Part shown: in pieces, positions 35,473 to 46,609 of the stretch
How the letters are laid out: the number at the start of each line of letters is the position of its first letter
How positions within the stretch are numbered: the first letter of the stretch is position 1
Origin: Phormidium tenue FACHB-886
Lineage (GTDB): Bacteria > Cyanobacteriota > Cyanobacteriia > Elainellales > Elainellaceae
Direction of reading: 5' to 3'
Length of the DNA stretch: 64,000 nt
Assembly: GCF_014764505.1 (NCBI RefSeq)
Contig: NZ_JACXWX010000013.1
Span: 1-64,000, forward strand
Notes under the pieces: generated by a model
Databases searched by the model: none
Told to the model about the DNA's origin: nothing
Seen by the model: the letters and a program-made list of their open reading frames with translations, nothing else
Made by a program: the position numbers and the translations under genes

Positions 35473-36079
35473 CCTTTGGTGTCTCTACATTTGTGCTCTC
35501 AATGCGATCTCCATGCAACATCGTTGATCAGAGTGTGTTGATCAGGGTGTAGTTGAGGTGCTCAAACTTGATGCAGAACTTGATGCAGATCGCTCTACGT
35601 TGAATTGTTGAACGAATGCTGGAATGCATTGTTAATGCGATATTTCACCTCGAGCTCTTACAAAGATTGCAAAATTAGCTGCTATAGATCGCCAAATCTT
35701 TTCAAAACACGTCATAACCTTTCTGTTAAGTTAGTGAAGAAATTTATAGAGATGTCCCTGATAGGTTACCAGGACTACTGAATGAACAAAATAGGCGATT
35801 TTTTGGCTGTAGCTCATGTCATTAGCAGATAGCCGGTTAGGAAAGCCTCTGGTTAGGAGCCATTCTCTATTGCCGAGGAATTTGGATACAGCTTACAGTC
35901 TGTTATATTTTGGTACTGAGTTGAAATACTTAGACGGACAATTTTAAGCGTTTGGCAAAGATTTGTCGTTGTTTCCCATTGTGAGGGAACTCTACAAGCT
36001 GGAAATTGCACCAGATTTATAGATGCTTGAAGTCTTCAAGCATCCTGCCTCCATGAACCAAAAGACTTGAGGATTCAGA
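35473..36079 (+). promoter_or_regulatory. gmd upstream region with leader hairpin
   Basis: About 600 bp without a gene. A 10-bp hairpin, gatgcttgaa-gtc-ttcaagcatc (36022-36044), lies 35 bp before the gmd start. The rest is AT-rich and featureless to my eye. Confidence 0.4.
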
Positions 36080-37159
36080 ATGACCCAAAGGAAATGTGCG
36101 CTAATAACAGGTATCACTGGTCAGGATGGTTCGTATCTAAGTGAGCTTTTGCTAGAGAAGGGCTATGAAGTGCATGGAATTATTCGCCGCACTTCGACCT
36201 TTAACACCGATCGAATTGACCACATTTATGACGATCCACATGACGAAGAAGCCCAGCTCTTTTTGCATTACGGCGATCTAACTGATGGCACAACCCTGCG
36301 CCGCATCCTTGAAGAAGTGAAGCCCTGTGAAATCTATAACTTGGGTGCACAGTCCCATGTTCGGGTTAGCTTTGATTCACCAGAGTATACGGTTGATTCC
36401 GTAGGAATGGGAACCCTGCGTCTCCTTGAAGCAATTCGTGACTACCAGCAGCGTACCGGGATAGAGGTTCGCTTCTATCAAGCTGGCTCCTCGGAGATGT
36501 TTGGACTGGTGCAGGAAGTACCCCAGCGCGAAACAACTCCTTTCTATCCACGCAGCCCTTATGCCTGCGCTAAGGTATACGCCCACTGGCAAACGGTGAA
36601 CTATCGAGAATCGTATGATTTGTTCGCCTGCAACGGCATTTTGTTTAACCATGAGTCGCCCCGCCGAGGTGAAACTTTTGTTACCCGCAAGATCAGCCGA
36701 GCTGTTGCTCAGATTGTGGCAGGTAAACAGAAGAAACTCTACATGGGCAACCTTGACTCTAAGCGGGACTGGGGCTACGCCAAAGATTATGTGCGAGCAA
36801 TGTGGCTGATGCTTCAGCAAGAGCAAGCCGATGACTACGTAGTCGCAACAGGCGAAACGCACTCAATCAAAGAATTCCTGGATTTAGCGTTTGGCTACGT
36901 CAATCTGAAGTGGCAAGATTATGTCGAGTTTGACGAGCGCTATTTGCGTCCGGCTGAAGTCGATTTGTTAATTGGTGACCCTGCCAAGGCAAAGCAGAAA
37001 CTCGGCTGGGAACCGTCTGTCACGTTTGAGCAGCTAGTCAATCTCATGATTGAGGCAGACTTGAAGGCGATGGGGCTAGTGCCGCTGAACGGACATACGA
37101 TGCAACCCGTGATCGATCCTGCAACGGTGCGGCAAGGTATAGAGCGGTTGATGGCTTAG
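36080..37159 (+). CDS. gmd: GDP-mannose 4,6-dehydratase
   Basis: 359 residues of the extended short-chain dehydrogenase family. It converts GDP-mannose to GDP-4-keto-6-deoxymannose, using tightly bound NADP. The nucleotide motif [21 protein letters not shown] is at 7-27 and the Tyr-Lys pair is in [15 protein letters not shown] near 155. [18 protein letters not shown] and [17 protein letters not shown] are diagnostic of Gmd. Its length is normal. fcl follows 147 bp later, and the two together make GDP-L-fucose for surface polysaccharides. Confidence 0.97.
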   Translation: MTQRKCALITGITGQDGSYLSELLLEKGYEVHGIIRRTSTFNTDRIDHIYDDPHDEEAQLFLHYGDLTDGTTLRRILEEVKPCEIYNLGAQSHVRVSFDSPEYTVDSVGMGTLRLLEAIRDYQQRTGIEVRFYQAGSSEMFGLVQEVPQRETTPFYPRSPYACAKVYAHWQTVNYRESYDLFACNGILFNHESPRRGETFVTRKISRAVAQIVAGKQKKLYMGNLDSKRDWGYAKDYVRAMWLMLQQEQADDYVVATGETHSIKEFLDLAFGYVNLKWQDYVEFDERYLRPAEVDLLIGDPAKAKQKLGWEPSVTFEQLVNLMIEADLKAMGLVPLNGHTMQPVIDPATVRQGIERLMA

Positions 37160-37306
37160 ACGCATCGCACCTCATAACTCCAGTGAATACGATACGACTA
37201 GGGTATAGCGTCTACAAAAGCAGTCGGCAGCCGAGCGTATAGCTAAGCTATTGGCAGGGCGCCTGAGTGTTTAACCGTTCATCCCTATTTCCCTCTTGTA
37301 GCAACT

Positions 37307-38251
37307 ATGTCAACAAAGTTAGAGTTCAGCAATCAGCGTATTTTAGTCACGGGCGGGGCTGGGTTTCTGGGTCGCCAAGTGGTCGATCAGCTCCATAAAG
37401 CAGGGGCTGACCCAGCCAAAATCACTGTGCCACGATCGCGGGAGTTTAACCTGTGTGAAATGGATGCCTGCCGCCGCGTCGTTGAGCAGCAGGACATTGT
37501 GATCCACTTGGCGGCGCATGTCGGCGGCATTGGGCTGAACCGCGAAAAACCCGCTGAACTGTTCTATGACAATTTAATGATGGGGACGCAGCTCATTCAT
37601 GCTGCCTACGAAGCTGGCGTGAAGAAATTTACCTGCGTAGGCACGATTTGCGCCTACCCCAAATTTACGCCCGTTCCGTTTAAGGAAGACGATCTCTGGG
37701 ACGGCTACCCTGAAGAAACGAACGCGCCTTACGGAATTGCCAAAAAAGCGCTGCTGGTGCAGCTACAAGCTTATCGCCAGCAATACGGCTTTGATGGAAT
37801 TTATCTGCTGCCTGTGAACCTGTATGGTCCTGAAGACAACTTCGATCCACGCAGCTCTCATGTGATCCCAGCGCTAATCCGCAAAGTTCATGAAGCCCAA
37901 CAGCGCGGCGATAAGCAAATTCCCGTATGGGGAGATGGCAGCCCCACCCGCGAATTTCTCTATTCCACTGATGCAGCTCGTGGCATTGTGATGGGGACGC
38001 AGCTCTTTAGCGATCCGGAGCCAGTTAACTTGGGAACGGGCTACGAAATCTCAATCAAAGACTTGATCACGCTAATTTGTGAGCTGATGAACTACGATGG
38101 GGAAATCGTTTGGGAGGTAGATAAGCCAAACGGTCAGCCGCGTCGCTGCTTAGATACAGAACGCGCCAAGCAGGCGTTCGGCTTTACGGCAGAGGTGGAG
38201 TTCAAGGACGGCTTGAAGAACACAATCGACTGGTACCGGCAGCACTCCTAA
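37307..38251 (+). CDS. fcl: GDP-L-fucose synthase
   Basis: 314 residues. It is an epimerase-reductase that turns the Gmd product into GDP-L-fucose with NADPH. The Rossmann motif [18 protein letters not shown] is near 12-29. [23 protein letters not shown] and the Tyr-Lys pair in [15 protein letters not shown] follow. [20 protein letters not shown] is diagnostic of the family. It forms a functional pair with gmd upstream. A hairpin lies about 40 bp after the stop. Confidence 0.97.
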   Translation: MSTKLEFSNQRILVTGGAGFLGRQVVDQLHKAGADPAKITVPRSREFNLCEMDACRRVVEQQDIVIHLAAHVGGIGLNREKPAELFYDNLMMGTQLIHAAYEAGVKKFTCVGTICAYPKFTPVPFKEDDLWDGYPEETNAPYGIAKKALLVQLQAYRQQYGFDGIYLLPVNLYGPEDNFDPRSSHVIPALIRKVHEAQQRGDKQIPVWGDGSPTREFLYSTDAARGIVMGTQLFSDPEPVNLGTGYEISIKDLITLICELMNYDGEIVWEVDKPNGQPRRCLDTERAKQAFGFTAEVEFKDGLKNTIDWYRQHS

Positions 38252-38293
38252 TGCTGCGCCACTTAAGCTCTACCCCTGAGTGGGTTGGATTTT

Positions 38294-38329
38294 GGGCGTT
38301 TGAACGGCGTATTGACTGTTCAAACGCCC
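38294..38329 (+). terminator. Hairpin after fcl
   Basis: Arms gggcgtttgaac and gttcaaacgccc (12 bp) with a 12-nt loop and a short tt after. A probable transcript end between fcl and lipA. Confidence 0.6.
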
Positions 38330-38385
38330 TTCGTCTAAATTCACGCTAGAATCAGCTTGGCAATTTAATCTGTAACTCTACTAAC

Positions 38386-39255
38386 GTGGTCGTAAAACCA
38401 GAGTGGCTGCGCGTCAAAGCTCCCCAGTGGCAACGGGTGGGTAGCGTTAAAGAAATCCTGCGGGATCTGGCGCTCAATACGGTCTGTGAAGAGGCATCTT
38501 GCCCCAACATCGGTGAATGCTTCAATCATGGCACAGCAACTTTTTTGATCATGGGACCTGCCTGCACCAGAGCTTGTCCTTACTGCGATATTGACTTTGA
38601 GAAGAAACCCCAGCCGCTCGACCCTACGGAACCCGATCGCCTTGCAGAAGCCGTGCGGCGGATGCAGCTTAACCATGTCGTCATTACCTCTGTAAACCGA
38701 GACGACCTGCCAGATGGCGGTGCGGCGCAGTTTGTCCGGTGTATTGAATCTGTCCGAGCTGCTTCTCCAGGGACGACGATCGAAGTCTTGATTCCTGATC
38801 TGTGCGGCAACTGGGCAGCACTGGCAATCATTCTAGCTGCACAACCAGAAGTCCTCAATCACAATACTGAAACGATCGCGCGGCTCTATCGTCGTGTCCG
38901 TCCTCAAGGGGACTATGGGCGATCGCTGGAATTGTTGCGTCAGGCTCGTCAATTGGCTTCGTCGGTTTATACCAAATCTGGCATCATGGTAGGGCTTGGC
39001 GAAACAGATTCAGAAGTGCAGCAGGTAATGCGCGATTTGCGAGCGGTAGATTGCGATATTCTGACAATCGGGCAATATCTCCAGCCCAGCCAGAAGCATT
39101 TGGGAATTCAGGAATTTGTAACGCCAGCCCAGTTTGATGCATGGCGAGAATTCGGTGAGGCACTGGGTTTTCTACAGGTCGTTTCGTCTCCGCTGACCCG
39201 CAGCTCATACCACGCTGAACAGGTGCGATTGCTGATGGAGCGTTACCCGCGCTAA
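38386..39255 (+). CDS. lipA: Lipoyl synthase
   Basis: 289 residues of a radical-SAM enzyme that inserts two sulfurs into octanoyl chains on E2 or H-protein subunits. The auxiliary cluster cysteines are in [12 protein letters not shown] near 34-45, the radical-SAM CX3CX2C in [12 protein letters not shown] near 65, and the C-terminal RSSYHAE motif carries the serine ligand. It begins with GTG 38386. Cyanobacteria often carry two lipA genes; this may be either one. The next gene follows after 79 bp. Confidence 0.96.
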   Translation: MVVKPEWLRVKAPQWQRVGSVKEILRDLALNTVCEEASCPNIGECFNHGTATFLIMGPACTRACPYCDIDFEKKPQPLDPTEPDRLAEAVRRMQLNHVVITSVNRDDLPDGGAAQFVRCIESVRAASPGTTIEVLIPDLCGNWAALAIILAAQPEVLNHNTETIARLYRRVRPQGDYGRSLELLRQARQLASSVYTKSGIMVGLGETDSEVQQVMRDLRAVDCDILTIGQYLQPSQKHLGIQEFVTPAQFDAWREFGEALGFLQVVSSPLTRSSYHAEQVRLLMERYPR

Positions 39256-39334
39256 ATCTAGCTGAGCGATGCGTTGGGATAGCTTTTTCAGACTCTTGTA
39301 TGATTGCTGTAAGGCAGTTCTTTAGGACGCAGCT

Positions 39335-40948
39335 ATGACCCAACCTTTCAGAAATCGAAATGGGAGCGATCAGCCTGCATCTAGCAACGATGTTGAATCA
39401 TTGATGGATTTCAGCAGTCAAGAGGCAGATACAAACTCTCGGCAACCTGCTCAGACGGTCGAGGATGACAAACGATATGCTGCTCTAATTGAAAAAGCCG
39501 ATCGATATGCTGCCGCTGTGAAGCGGTATGCTCGGGATAGCAAGTTCTCAGGCAAGTTTTCCATCGTAGTCCGCCAGGACTTGCAGCGTGAGCAAGCAAG
39601 ACTGCACCTCACCCCAGAACAGGCAAAGGCAATAGAAGATCGCGTCCTGCAAGACTTTGACCAATCTTCTGCCCCGCCCGATGCTAGTACAGCTGATGCT
39701 CAAACTGGTTTCACGCCTCAACCTGCTAGTCTCACAGAGTCTGCCCCCACTGACTCGATCACACCTGTTGATTTAACCGCTGCCGATCCTGATCCAAATT
39801 CGGCATCCCCTCCCCTCAATCAACCCACTGAGCTACACGACGATTCCGAAAAACTGCAGCAGTATGAACAAGAGTTTATGCAGGCGCTCCGGTTGGAATT
39901 CCCCCCTCAAAGGCTCCTCCGGTTAGGCTTGCAGCAAATTCAGCAGCGTCTAGAACTGTCAGATGCAGCAGTTGAAGCTATTGAACTGCAGGCTGCAAAC
40001 CGCTTTCAGGCTGAGCAAGCGCAATATCATGCTTCTCTAAAAGAGTATGAACAAGAGTTTGCTCGAGAGACAGCGCTAGGCTTGCCACCTAGCAAAGAAA
40101 CACAGAACCGGCTGGCAGAAATGCAGCGATCGTTAGGCTTGCGCGATGAAGATGTTAAAGGGGTTGAAGGACAGGTCTTTGCCCGTTTTTTCATGCAGCC
40201 TTCCCCCGCTGAGTTTTTTGACTCGCCCGCCACTAAAATTACTGCGGCAAATTCTCCTGATGCTCTGACAGAGATGCCGCCCAATCAGGACGTTTCTTTC
40301 ATTTCGACAGCCGAAATGCCTCCGGCTGAGTCAAGGTCACCATTTCAGACTAATCCAGTTTTGCAGCAGGCGAATTCTGAAGTGAGCTTGCAGTCGGAAA
40401 GAGAAGTAGACTACACGCTCTTGCGTGATTTGCTGCGCTCTGCTAGATGGCAAGAAGCTGACGAAGCTACCCTGACAGCAATGCTAGCAGCAGCCGATCG
40501 CACTGAACAGGGCTGGCTGGATCCAGATTCGCTGCTCCGCTTTCCCTGCCTGGATTTGCAAACGATCGATCGCCTCTGGAGCTACCACAGCAACGGCAAA
40601 TTTGGTTTTAGAGCGCAGTGGCACGCTCATCCTATTTCCAAACAGTCGAGAACTACCGCTGGTGTCCAGCTTTCTCGCATTGCCCAGGAGCGAGAGCATA
40701 CGCTGGAATTTGTGAAAAAGGTGGACTGGTGGGCGGAGCGTATCGAATTTCTCAAGTACTACAACCAGCTCACCTTTAGCCTGGATGCCGCTAAGAAGGG
40801 ACACCTGCCTGCTCTCTGGTATTGGGCAGTTCCTTGGTGGAAGGCAATTCAAAATGGAGGACTCGGTGCGACTCGCGGCGGCTGTAATACGGATGACCAG
40901 ACGATCGCGATCTTTATGTCACGCTTAAGGGCATGTGGGTTTGAGTAA
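39335..40948 (+). CDS. GUN4-domain protein with three N-terminal repeats
   Basis: 537 residues. The C-terminal part (about 350-537) is a GUN4 domain, which binds magnesium-porphyrins and stimulates Mg-chelatase in its canonical form: YTLLRDLLRSARWQEADEAT, WLDPDSLLRFPCLDLQTIDR, LWSYHSNGKFGF, then LTFSLDAAKKGHLPALWYW. The N-terminal part has three copies of a roughly 50-residue helical unit (near 48, 175 and 230; the last two open with YEQEF), linked by Pro/Ser/Thr-rich stretches. Canonical Gun4 is about 230 residues, so this is a regulatory relative. A HAD hydrolase gene starts 3 bp after its stop. Confidence 0.9.
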   Translation: MTQPFRNRNGSDQPASSNDVESLMDFSSQEADTNSRQPAQTVEDDKRYAALIEKADRYAAAVKRYARDSKFSGKFSIVVRQDLQREQARLHLTPEQAKAIEDRVLQDFDQSSAPPDASTADAQTGFTPQPASLTESAPTDSITPVDLTAADPDPNSASPPLNQPTELHDDSEKLQQYEQEFMQALRLEFPPQRLLRLGLQQIQQRLELSDAAVEAIELQAANRFQAEQAQYHASLKEYEQEFARETALGLPPSKETQNRLAEMQRSLGLRDEDVKGVEGQVFARFFMQPSPAEFFDSPATKITAANSPDALTEMPPNQDVSFISTAEMPPAESRSPFQTNPVLQQANSEVSLQSEREVDYTLLRDLLRSARWQEADEATLTAMLAAADRTEQGWLDPDSLLRFPCLDLQTIDRLWSYHSNGKFGFRAQWHAHPISKQSRTTAGVQLSRIAQEREHTLEFVKKVDWWAERIEFLKYYNQLTFSLDAAKKGHLPALWYWAVPWWKAIQNGGLGATRGGCNTDDQTIAIFMSRLRACGFE

Positions 40949-40951
40949 GCT

Positions 40952-41743
40952 ATGGAAATGACACCGACCCTGTTAGCACTCGATTTTGATGGCGTGATTT
41001 GCGATGGGCTGATCGAATATTTTCAGACCGCTTGGAAAACCTATTGCTTGATTGGGTCGCCGATGAGCGAAACGCCGCCTCTGGGCTTGGCGGAGCAATT
41101 CTATCGGCTGCGTCCAGTGATCGAGACGGGTTGGGAGATGCCAGTTCTGGTGCAATCGCTGCTTGATGGCATCCCAGAAGCAGAGTTGTTCAGCAACTGG
41201 GCGGCGATCGCACTTAAAGAAGTCGAGAAGCTAAATCTTTCACCCGCTGAAATTGCAGCTCGGCTCGATGGCGTCCGAGACGAGTGGATTGCTACGGATG
41301 TGAACGATTGGTTGGCACAGCATCGCTTTTATCCAGGTGTCGCTGAGCGGTTACAACAAATTGTTGATGGTTCTGTGACACCCTTTATTATCACCACCAA
41401 GGAACAGCGATTTGTGCGGCAGTTGCTCAAACAGCAGCAGGTTGACATTGCCGAATCGCAAATTTTTGGTAAAGAGGTGAAGCAGCCCAAAGCCCAAACG
41501 CTGCGTTCTTTAATTAACCGATACACTCAAGAGCTAGGAGCCCCGCCCACTGTTTGGTTTATTGAAGATCGCCTAAAGACCCTACAAGCTATTGAAACTC
41601 AGCCAGATTTACAAGGCGTGAAGCTTTTCCTAGCAGGCTGGGGATACAACACTGAAACAGACCGCGCCATCGCGCAACAAGACCCCCAAATTCACCTCCT
41701 CTCGCTTTCTCAGTTTGCTGAAGCTCTTCCAAGCTGGGTTTAG
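40952..41743 (+). CDS. HAD-superfamily hydrolase
   Basis: 263 residues. Motif I is LLALDFDGVICDGLIEYF near 7-24 with the nucleophilic Asp. Motif II is FIITTKEQRF near 145, motif III the Lys in FGKEVKQPK near 171, and motif IV VWFIEDRLKTLQAI near 197. A helical cap fills residues 30-125. It is a small-molecule phosphatase whose substrate cannot be inferred. It starts 3 bp after the GUN4-protein stop, so the two are co-translated. A tetrapyrrole-related role is only an inference from that context. Confidence 0.85.
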   Translation: MEMTPTLLALDFDGVICDGLIEYFQTAWKTYCLIGSPMSETPPLGLAEQFYRLRPVIETGWEMPVLVQSLLDGIPEAELFSNWAAIALKEVEKLNLSPAEIAARLDGVRDEWIATDVNDWLAQHRFYPGVAERLQQIVDGSVTPFIITTKEQRFVRQLLKQQQVDIAESQIFGKEVKQPKAQTLRSLINRYTQELGAPPTVWFIEDRLKTLQAIETQPDLQGVKLFLAGWGYNTETDRAIAQQDPQIHLLSLSQFAEALPSWV

Positions 41744-42976
41744 CTTTTTGGTAGATCTGCAAAAATTTACCTAATCGATCGGAGTCTACGGAGAAGCTAA
41801 CTTTAACTACACGATCGCTTCACAGCTTGCCTTCATCATCTATTTAAGCAACGCTTATCCGCGTTTCATGCGGATAAGCGTTGCTGTAAAACTGCACTGC
41901 TCTAGAGCGGTTATCCCCTAAATCTGTACAGTCTTGAGTAAAAACAGTATCAATGAGGTACCGTTACTGATGCTTAAGCCAGTGACCTATATACTCTACG
42001 GGTCTAAAAACTTAGTATCTCTGGCACATCGGTAATCAGTAGAACTATTGATCAAGGAGTGCTATTTGCTCTTTCAAATTACAACAAAATTAAAGCAAAC
42101 TTTAAATTTCTAGATCATTCAATAAACTACTTGCAATTTTTGCGGTGGAACTAGTTTAGCTTGAACATAAAACTGTTCAACACGTCAAAATTTCGATCTT
42201 ATTCTTCCGTATTTTGACAAAGTTTTATACTAGGTTCAAATGGGTTGCCACTGATTGCAAATTCTACAGAGAGGTCTCGTCAAATTAACTACATCTATGA
42301 CTGCACAAATGAATTAGGCATAAACTATTTGGTTTAGAGCTATGGTATAAATTCTATTCAGCATAGTGATGTGCTAATTCACGCAGTAAAAGATGAAAAG
42401 CGCATGGCTTGCGAGTTTACTTCTGGTTCCAGCAGCTCTTAGATTTGTATCATTCAAGGTTTGACTTATTAAGTGCTTTGCAAAGCACTGCTTTCTACAA
42501 AGAAACAATCAATACAGCTTACCTAAGATCGTTGCTCCATAGTGCTTTCAAAAACAGAGTGAGGCAGCCTAACAAAAGATAAATTATCGAATTAATATTG
42601 CATTTAAAGCACCTGTAAAGTTTAGTTCAACTCCTCACAGAGACTTTAAACAAAAGCACTCTAGCCCTTAGCTAAATAATGTTATTTATAAGGAACCGAA
42701 GAGCTTCTACTCTTAGATGATTGATTCAGCAAGTTAGCGGATAGAGTTCATTTTTAGGGAATGCTAGCTTTAACAATAAGTCACTTTAAAAGATGAACAT
42801 TCCTTCGGCAGAATCATTGGCTACTACCAATTCTCTTCAGCGGTGCAATTTCAACACAAATGCTAGAAGTGACTGAGGGTTATACCAACAGGTATGTCTC
42901 CCAGTGATTGAACCTAGACCTACGATGCGCCTGTTCACCTTGGCTTTCCGTCCACCCTTGATTGCCGTTACCGCTC
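41744..42976. other. 1.2-kb AT-rich non-coding region
   Basis: I find no gene in either strand. A 15-bp perfect hairpin with a 7-nt loop lies at 41848-41884 (arms gcaacgcttatccgc), 104 bp after the HAD gene, and probably ends that transcript. A short palindrome agtgctttgcaaagcact lies near 42473-42490. Its length, its AT-richness and its position before a small regulatory-type gene suggest a long leader or an unannotated RNA. Confidence 0.5.
41848..41884. terminator. 15-bp perfect hairpin
   Basis: gcaacgcttatccgc, loop gtttcat, then the complement. No T-run follows on either strand. A likely mRNA 3' end for the GUN4-HAD operon. Confidence 0.55.
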
Positions 42977-43252
42977 ATGAATTCCAATCTCGATCGCCAA
43001 ACGATTTCTTCTGAGTTCGCTGTTTATGACTGCGAGATTCATCTCAAATTCCGCCTGATCGAGGAAAAGCGAGTGATCTGCAACCGTGAACAGCTGCTAG
43101 AACTATTGCTAGAAGCTTTCTCCTACGGAGCAGATGAATACTTAGAAGCAAGCCTCGTTGAAGTAGAAACTCAAGAACTCTCTGATGTAGAAGCTTCTCC
43201 TCAAATGCGTCGTCAGTTAATCCGCCTCCGTAACTCTAGAGACATTGCTTAG
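42977..43252 (+). CDS. Small protein of the Npun_R1517 heterocyst-differentiation regulator type
   Basis: 91 residues. The pattern AVYDCEIHLKFRLIEEKRVI, ELLLEAFSYGADEYLEASLV and the end SPQMRRQLIRLRNS matches, from memory, a family annotated in cyanobacteria as Npun_R1517-type heterocyst differentiation transcriptional regulator. Members also occur in species without heterocysts, so the role may be broader. No classical DNA-binding motif is evident. ATG 42977 is preferred to TTG 42962. A 1.2-kb non-coding region precedes it, which suggests complex regulation. Confidence 0.7.
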   Translation: MNSNLDRQTISSEFAVYDCEIHLKFRLIEEKRVICNREQLLELLLEAFSYGADEYLEASLVEVETQELSDVEASPQMRRQLIRLRNSRDIA

Positions 43253-43449
43253 GCAACCCCACCGTTCGTCAAGACTGTTCGTTTAGATTCCTTCTCTTTA
43301 GCCATACTGCGTCTTTAGCCGCTACAAGTCCCAACGGGTTGTATTACTCAAAGGTGCTGCACTCCAGACGGTCAGCCAATTCACTACGAGAAGTTACGTA
43401 ATCAACCTTTTGATAAGCCCTCCGTTAAAGCTTTTTTCTAATTCAGCGT

Positions 43450-44550
<1,101 letters not shown>

Positions 44551-44596
44551 CTACCACTCGTTTGACGGCAATTTTAAGTCGCATAAACTGCAGATC

Positions 44597-44631
44597 TTTA
44601 TAAAAGCCTTACTAGACAGAGCTTTTATAAA
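44597..44631. promoter_or_regulatory. Inverted repeat in the tocopherol cyclase / moeA divergent region
   Basis: tttataaaagc (44597-44607) and gcttttataaa (44621-44631), spaced 13 nt, 54 bp before moeA. It could be an operator or a leader hairpin; tataaa elements may also serve as -10 boxes. Confidence 0.4.
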
Positions 44632-44684
44632 AAATCTTATCTAAGCGCGAAGCGCTAGTAGGATGAAAGGATGGAATCTTTGTA

Positions 44685-45965
44685 ATGAACCCAGCTATGC
44701 TGCCCGCGCAAGAAGCAGAAGCCCTAATTTTAGATTTAGTCCAACCGTTCAATAGCCAGCATGAGGGTGAAGTTGTAGCGTTACGCTCTGCCTTAGGGCG
44801 GATTTTGGCTACGCCTGTGATAGGAGCGATCGACTTTCCCCACTGGGACAATTCTGCAATGGATGGCTATGCGGTGCGCTATGAAGATGTGAAAGATTGT
44901 AGCCCTGCAGCACCTGTCACCCTGACGATTGCTGAAGAAATTCCAGCAGGATACCAGCCTCAAAAAACGATACAGACCGGTGAAACGGCGCGAATTCTCA
45001 CGGGTTCAATGCTGCCTGCTGGAGCTGATACGATTGTCATCCAGGAAAATACCCGGCGCGAGGGAGATCGGGTGACGGTGCTGGCGGCTCCCGCGCCGAA
45101 CGCCTTTGTGCGTCGCCGCGCCGAATATTATGAGGCTGGCACGCCGCTCTTGGCTGCCGGAACGCTGCTGGCTGCGCCTGAAATTGCCGTGTTAGCAACT
45201 GCGCAATGTACTGAAGTTCCCGTGTATCGCCGCCTGCGAGTTGCGCTCTTTTCTACAGGCAGCGAACTGATTTCTCCCGATCAACGTCTTCAGCCTGGAC
45301 AAATTGTAGACTCCAATCAGTATGCCCTTGCTGCCCTGGTTGCCCAGACTGGAGCAGAGCCGGTCGCCTTGGGCATTGTGCCCGACCAGCCTAGTGCCCT
45401 CCAAAGTGCAATTGCTGAAGCGATTGGCACGGCTGATGTTGTTCTTTCTTCGGGAGGCGTTTCGGTTGGAGATTATGATTATGTCGATCGGATTCTGGCT
45501 GAGCTAGGTGCAGAAATCCACATCCGCGCTGTTGCTATTAAACCAGGTAAACCGTTGACCGTTGCTACCTTCGAAAATGCCGACGCTTCACAGCGCCCTA
45601 TCCTCTACTTCGGGCTTCCTGGCAACCCTGTCTCTGCGCTAGTTACTTTCTGGCGGTTTGTTCAGCCTGCGTTGCGGAAGCTGTCTGGGCTAAAAGAATC
45701 CTGGCAACCGACCACTGTGCAGGGGCGAACAAGGCAACTGCTGCGATCGGATGGGAAACGGGAAACCTATCTGTGGGGGCGAGTTTATTTGATTAATGGA
45801 GCCTATGAATTTGAACTCGCAGGTGGCTCCCACAGCTCTGGCAATTTGATTAATTTAGCCCAAACAAACGGGCTAGCGGTTTTGTCGATCGGGCAAACTG
45901 AGGTTGCAGAAGGGAAATCTGTGCCAATTATGCTGGTAGGTGCGCCGATTATGGCAAGAAATTGA
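44685..45965 (+). CDS. moeA: Molybdopterin molybdenumtransferase
   Basis: 426 residues. MoeA inserts molybdate into adenylylated molybdopterin. The markers in order are DFPHWDNSAMDGYAVRYEDV near 48, TGSMLPAGADTIVIQE near 107, FSTGSELISPDQ and GQIVDSNQYALAALV near 190-210, VVLSSGGVSVGDYDYV near 255, and FGLPGNPVSALVTF near 308. Its length is normal. It probably serves nitrate reductase and other molybdoenzymes; none of those genes is in the window. It is followed by tRNA-Thr after 42 bp. Confidence 0.97.
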   Translation: MNPAMLPAQEAEALILDLVQPFNSQHEGEVVALRSALGRILATPVIGAIDFPHWDNSAMDGYAVRYEDVKDCSPAAPVTLTIAEEIPAGYQPQKTIQTGETARILTGSMLPAGADTIVIQENTRREGDRVTVLAAPAPNAFVRRRAEYYEAGTPLLAAGTLLAAPEIAVLATAQCTEVPVYRRLRVALFSTGSELISPDQRLQPGQIVDSNQYALAALVAQTGAEPVALGIVPDQPSALQSAIAEAIGTADVVLSSGGVSVGDYDYVDRILAELGAEIHIRAVAIKPGKPLTVATFENADASQRPILYFGLPGNPVSALVTFWRFVQPALRKLSGLKESWQPTTVQGRTRQLLRSDGKRETYLWGRVYLINGAYEFELAGGSHSSGNLINLAQTNGLAVLSIGQTEVAEGKSVPIMLVGAPIMARN

Positions 45966-46007
45966 GTACCAAACGCCTTCAGTCTGCTATACTAGATGAT
46001 CGGTTGT

Positions 46008-46079
46008 GCCGATGTGGCTCAGTGGTAGAGCACTCGATTCGTAATCGAGCGGTCGCGAGTTCGAATCTCGCCATCGGCT
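46008..46079 (+). tRNA. tRNA-Thr (anticodon CGT)
   Basis: A full cloverleaf. Acceptor arms are gccgatg (46008-46014) and catcggc (46072-46078). The D arm has ggctcagtggtagagc, the anticodon stem is ctcga/tcgag with loop ttcgtaa, and the T arm has the invariant ttcgaatc. The anticodon CGT reads ACG. No CCA is encoded. Confidence 0.95.
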
Positions 46080-46238
46080 TTTGAAAGTTAAGATCTTCGC
46101 CTCAACATCAGTTTCACGGCAATCAGTTTCTCGTCAATGCTCCCTCCTTGCTAGAAGGCTGTGTAAACCAGACGCAAAGGAACTTGTAGAGCGGCTGGCG
46201 GGTCTCAACAATAGACACGACCGAACCGGGCTACTCCC

Positions 46239-46544
46239 ATGATTAATATTGGCTTCAACGCTGGAATGCTGATTGGGCTGTTGGATTTGATCCTGTCAGC
46301 GTTTTATTTAATCGTTTCGATCGCCTTTCCCGTCGTTCGGAGCCGCTCAATCAATTCTTTGGGCGTAGCGCTGTATGTAATCCAGGCGATCGTCGCTCCG
46401 TTTTTGCTGTCCCTGGCTGGCGTTATTTTAGTCTTCAACGGCTGGCGGCTCGATCCGCTGTTGCAGCTAGCATTTCTACTTGTCAACCTCTTGGTCATCT
46501 ACTTAGCGTTCAAAGATTGGCTATTTTTTCGGCGACTTCAATAG
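46239..46544 (+). CDS. Ycf66-like membrane protein
   Basis: 101 residues with three hydrophobic segments (about 5-30, 42-65, 72-92). VILVFNGWRLDPLLQLAFLL near 61-80 matches the GWRLDP-LQ signature of Ycf66, a protein shared by cyanobacteria and some plastids whose role is not established. The start ATG 46239 gives MINIGFNAGMLIGLLD, as in the family. It is convergent with mazG, with a shared hairpin between them. Confidence 0.8.
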   Translation: MINIGFNAGMLIGLLDLILSAFYLIVSIAFPVVRSRSINSLGVALYVIQAIVAPFLLSLAGVILVFNGWRLDPLLQLAFLLVNLLVIYLAFKDWLFFRRLQ

Positions 46545-46566
46545 AAACTGTTTGAAGCTCACTTGT

Positions 46567-46601
46567 GTTTTAAGAGTCACACTCTGTGCGGCTCTTAAAA
46601 C
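46567..46601. terminator. Shared terminator hairpin between convergent genes
   Basis: gttttaagag and ctcttaaaac around a 15-nt loop. A/T-rich arm ends on both sides make it a candidate bidirectional terminator for the Ycf66-like gene and mazG. Confidence 0.6.
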
Positions 46602-46609
46602 TATATTCT

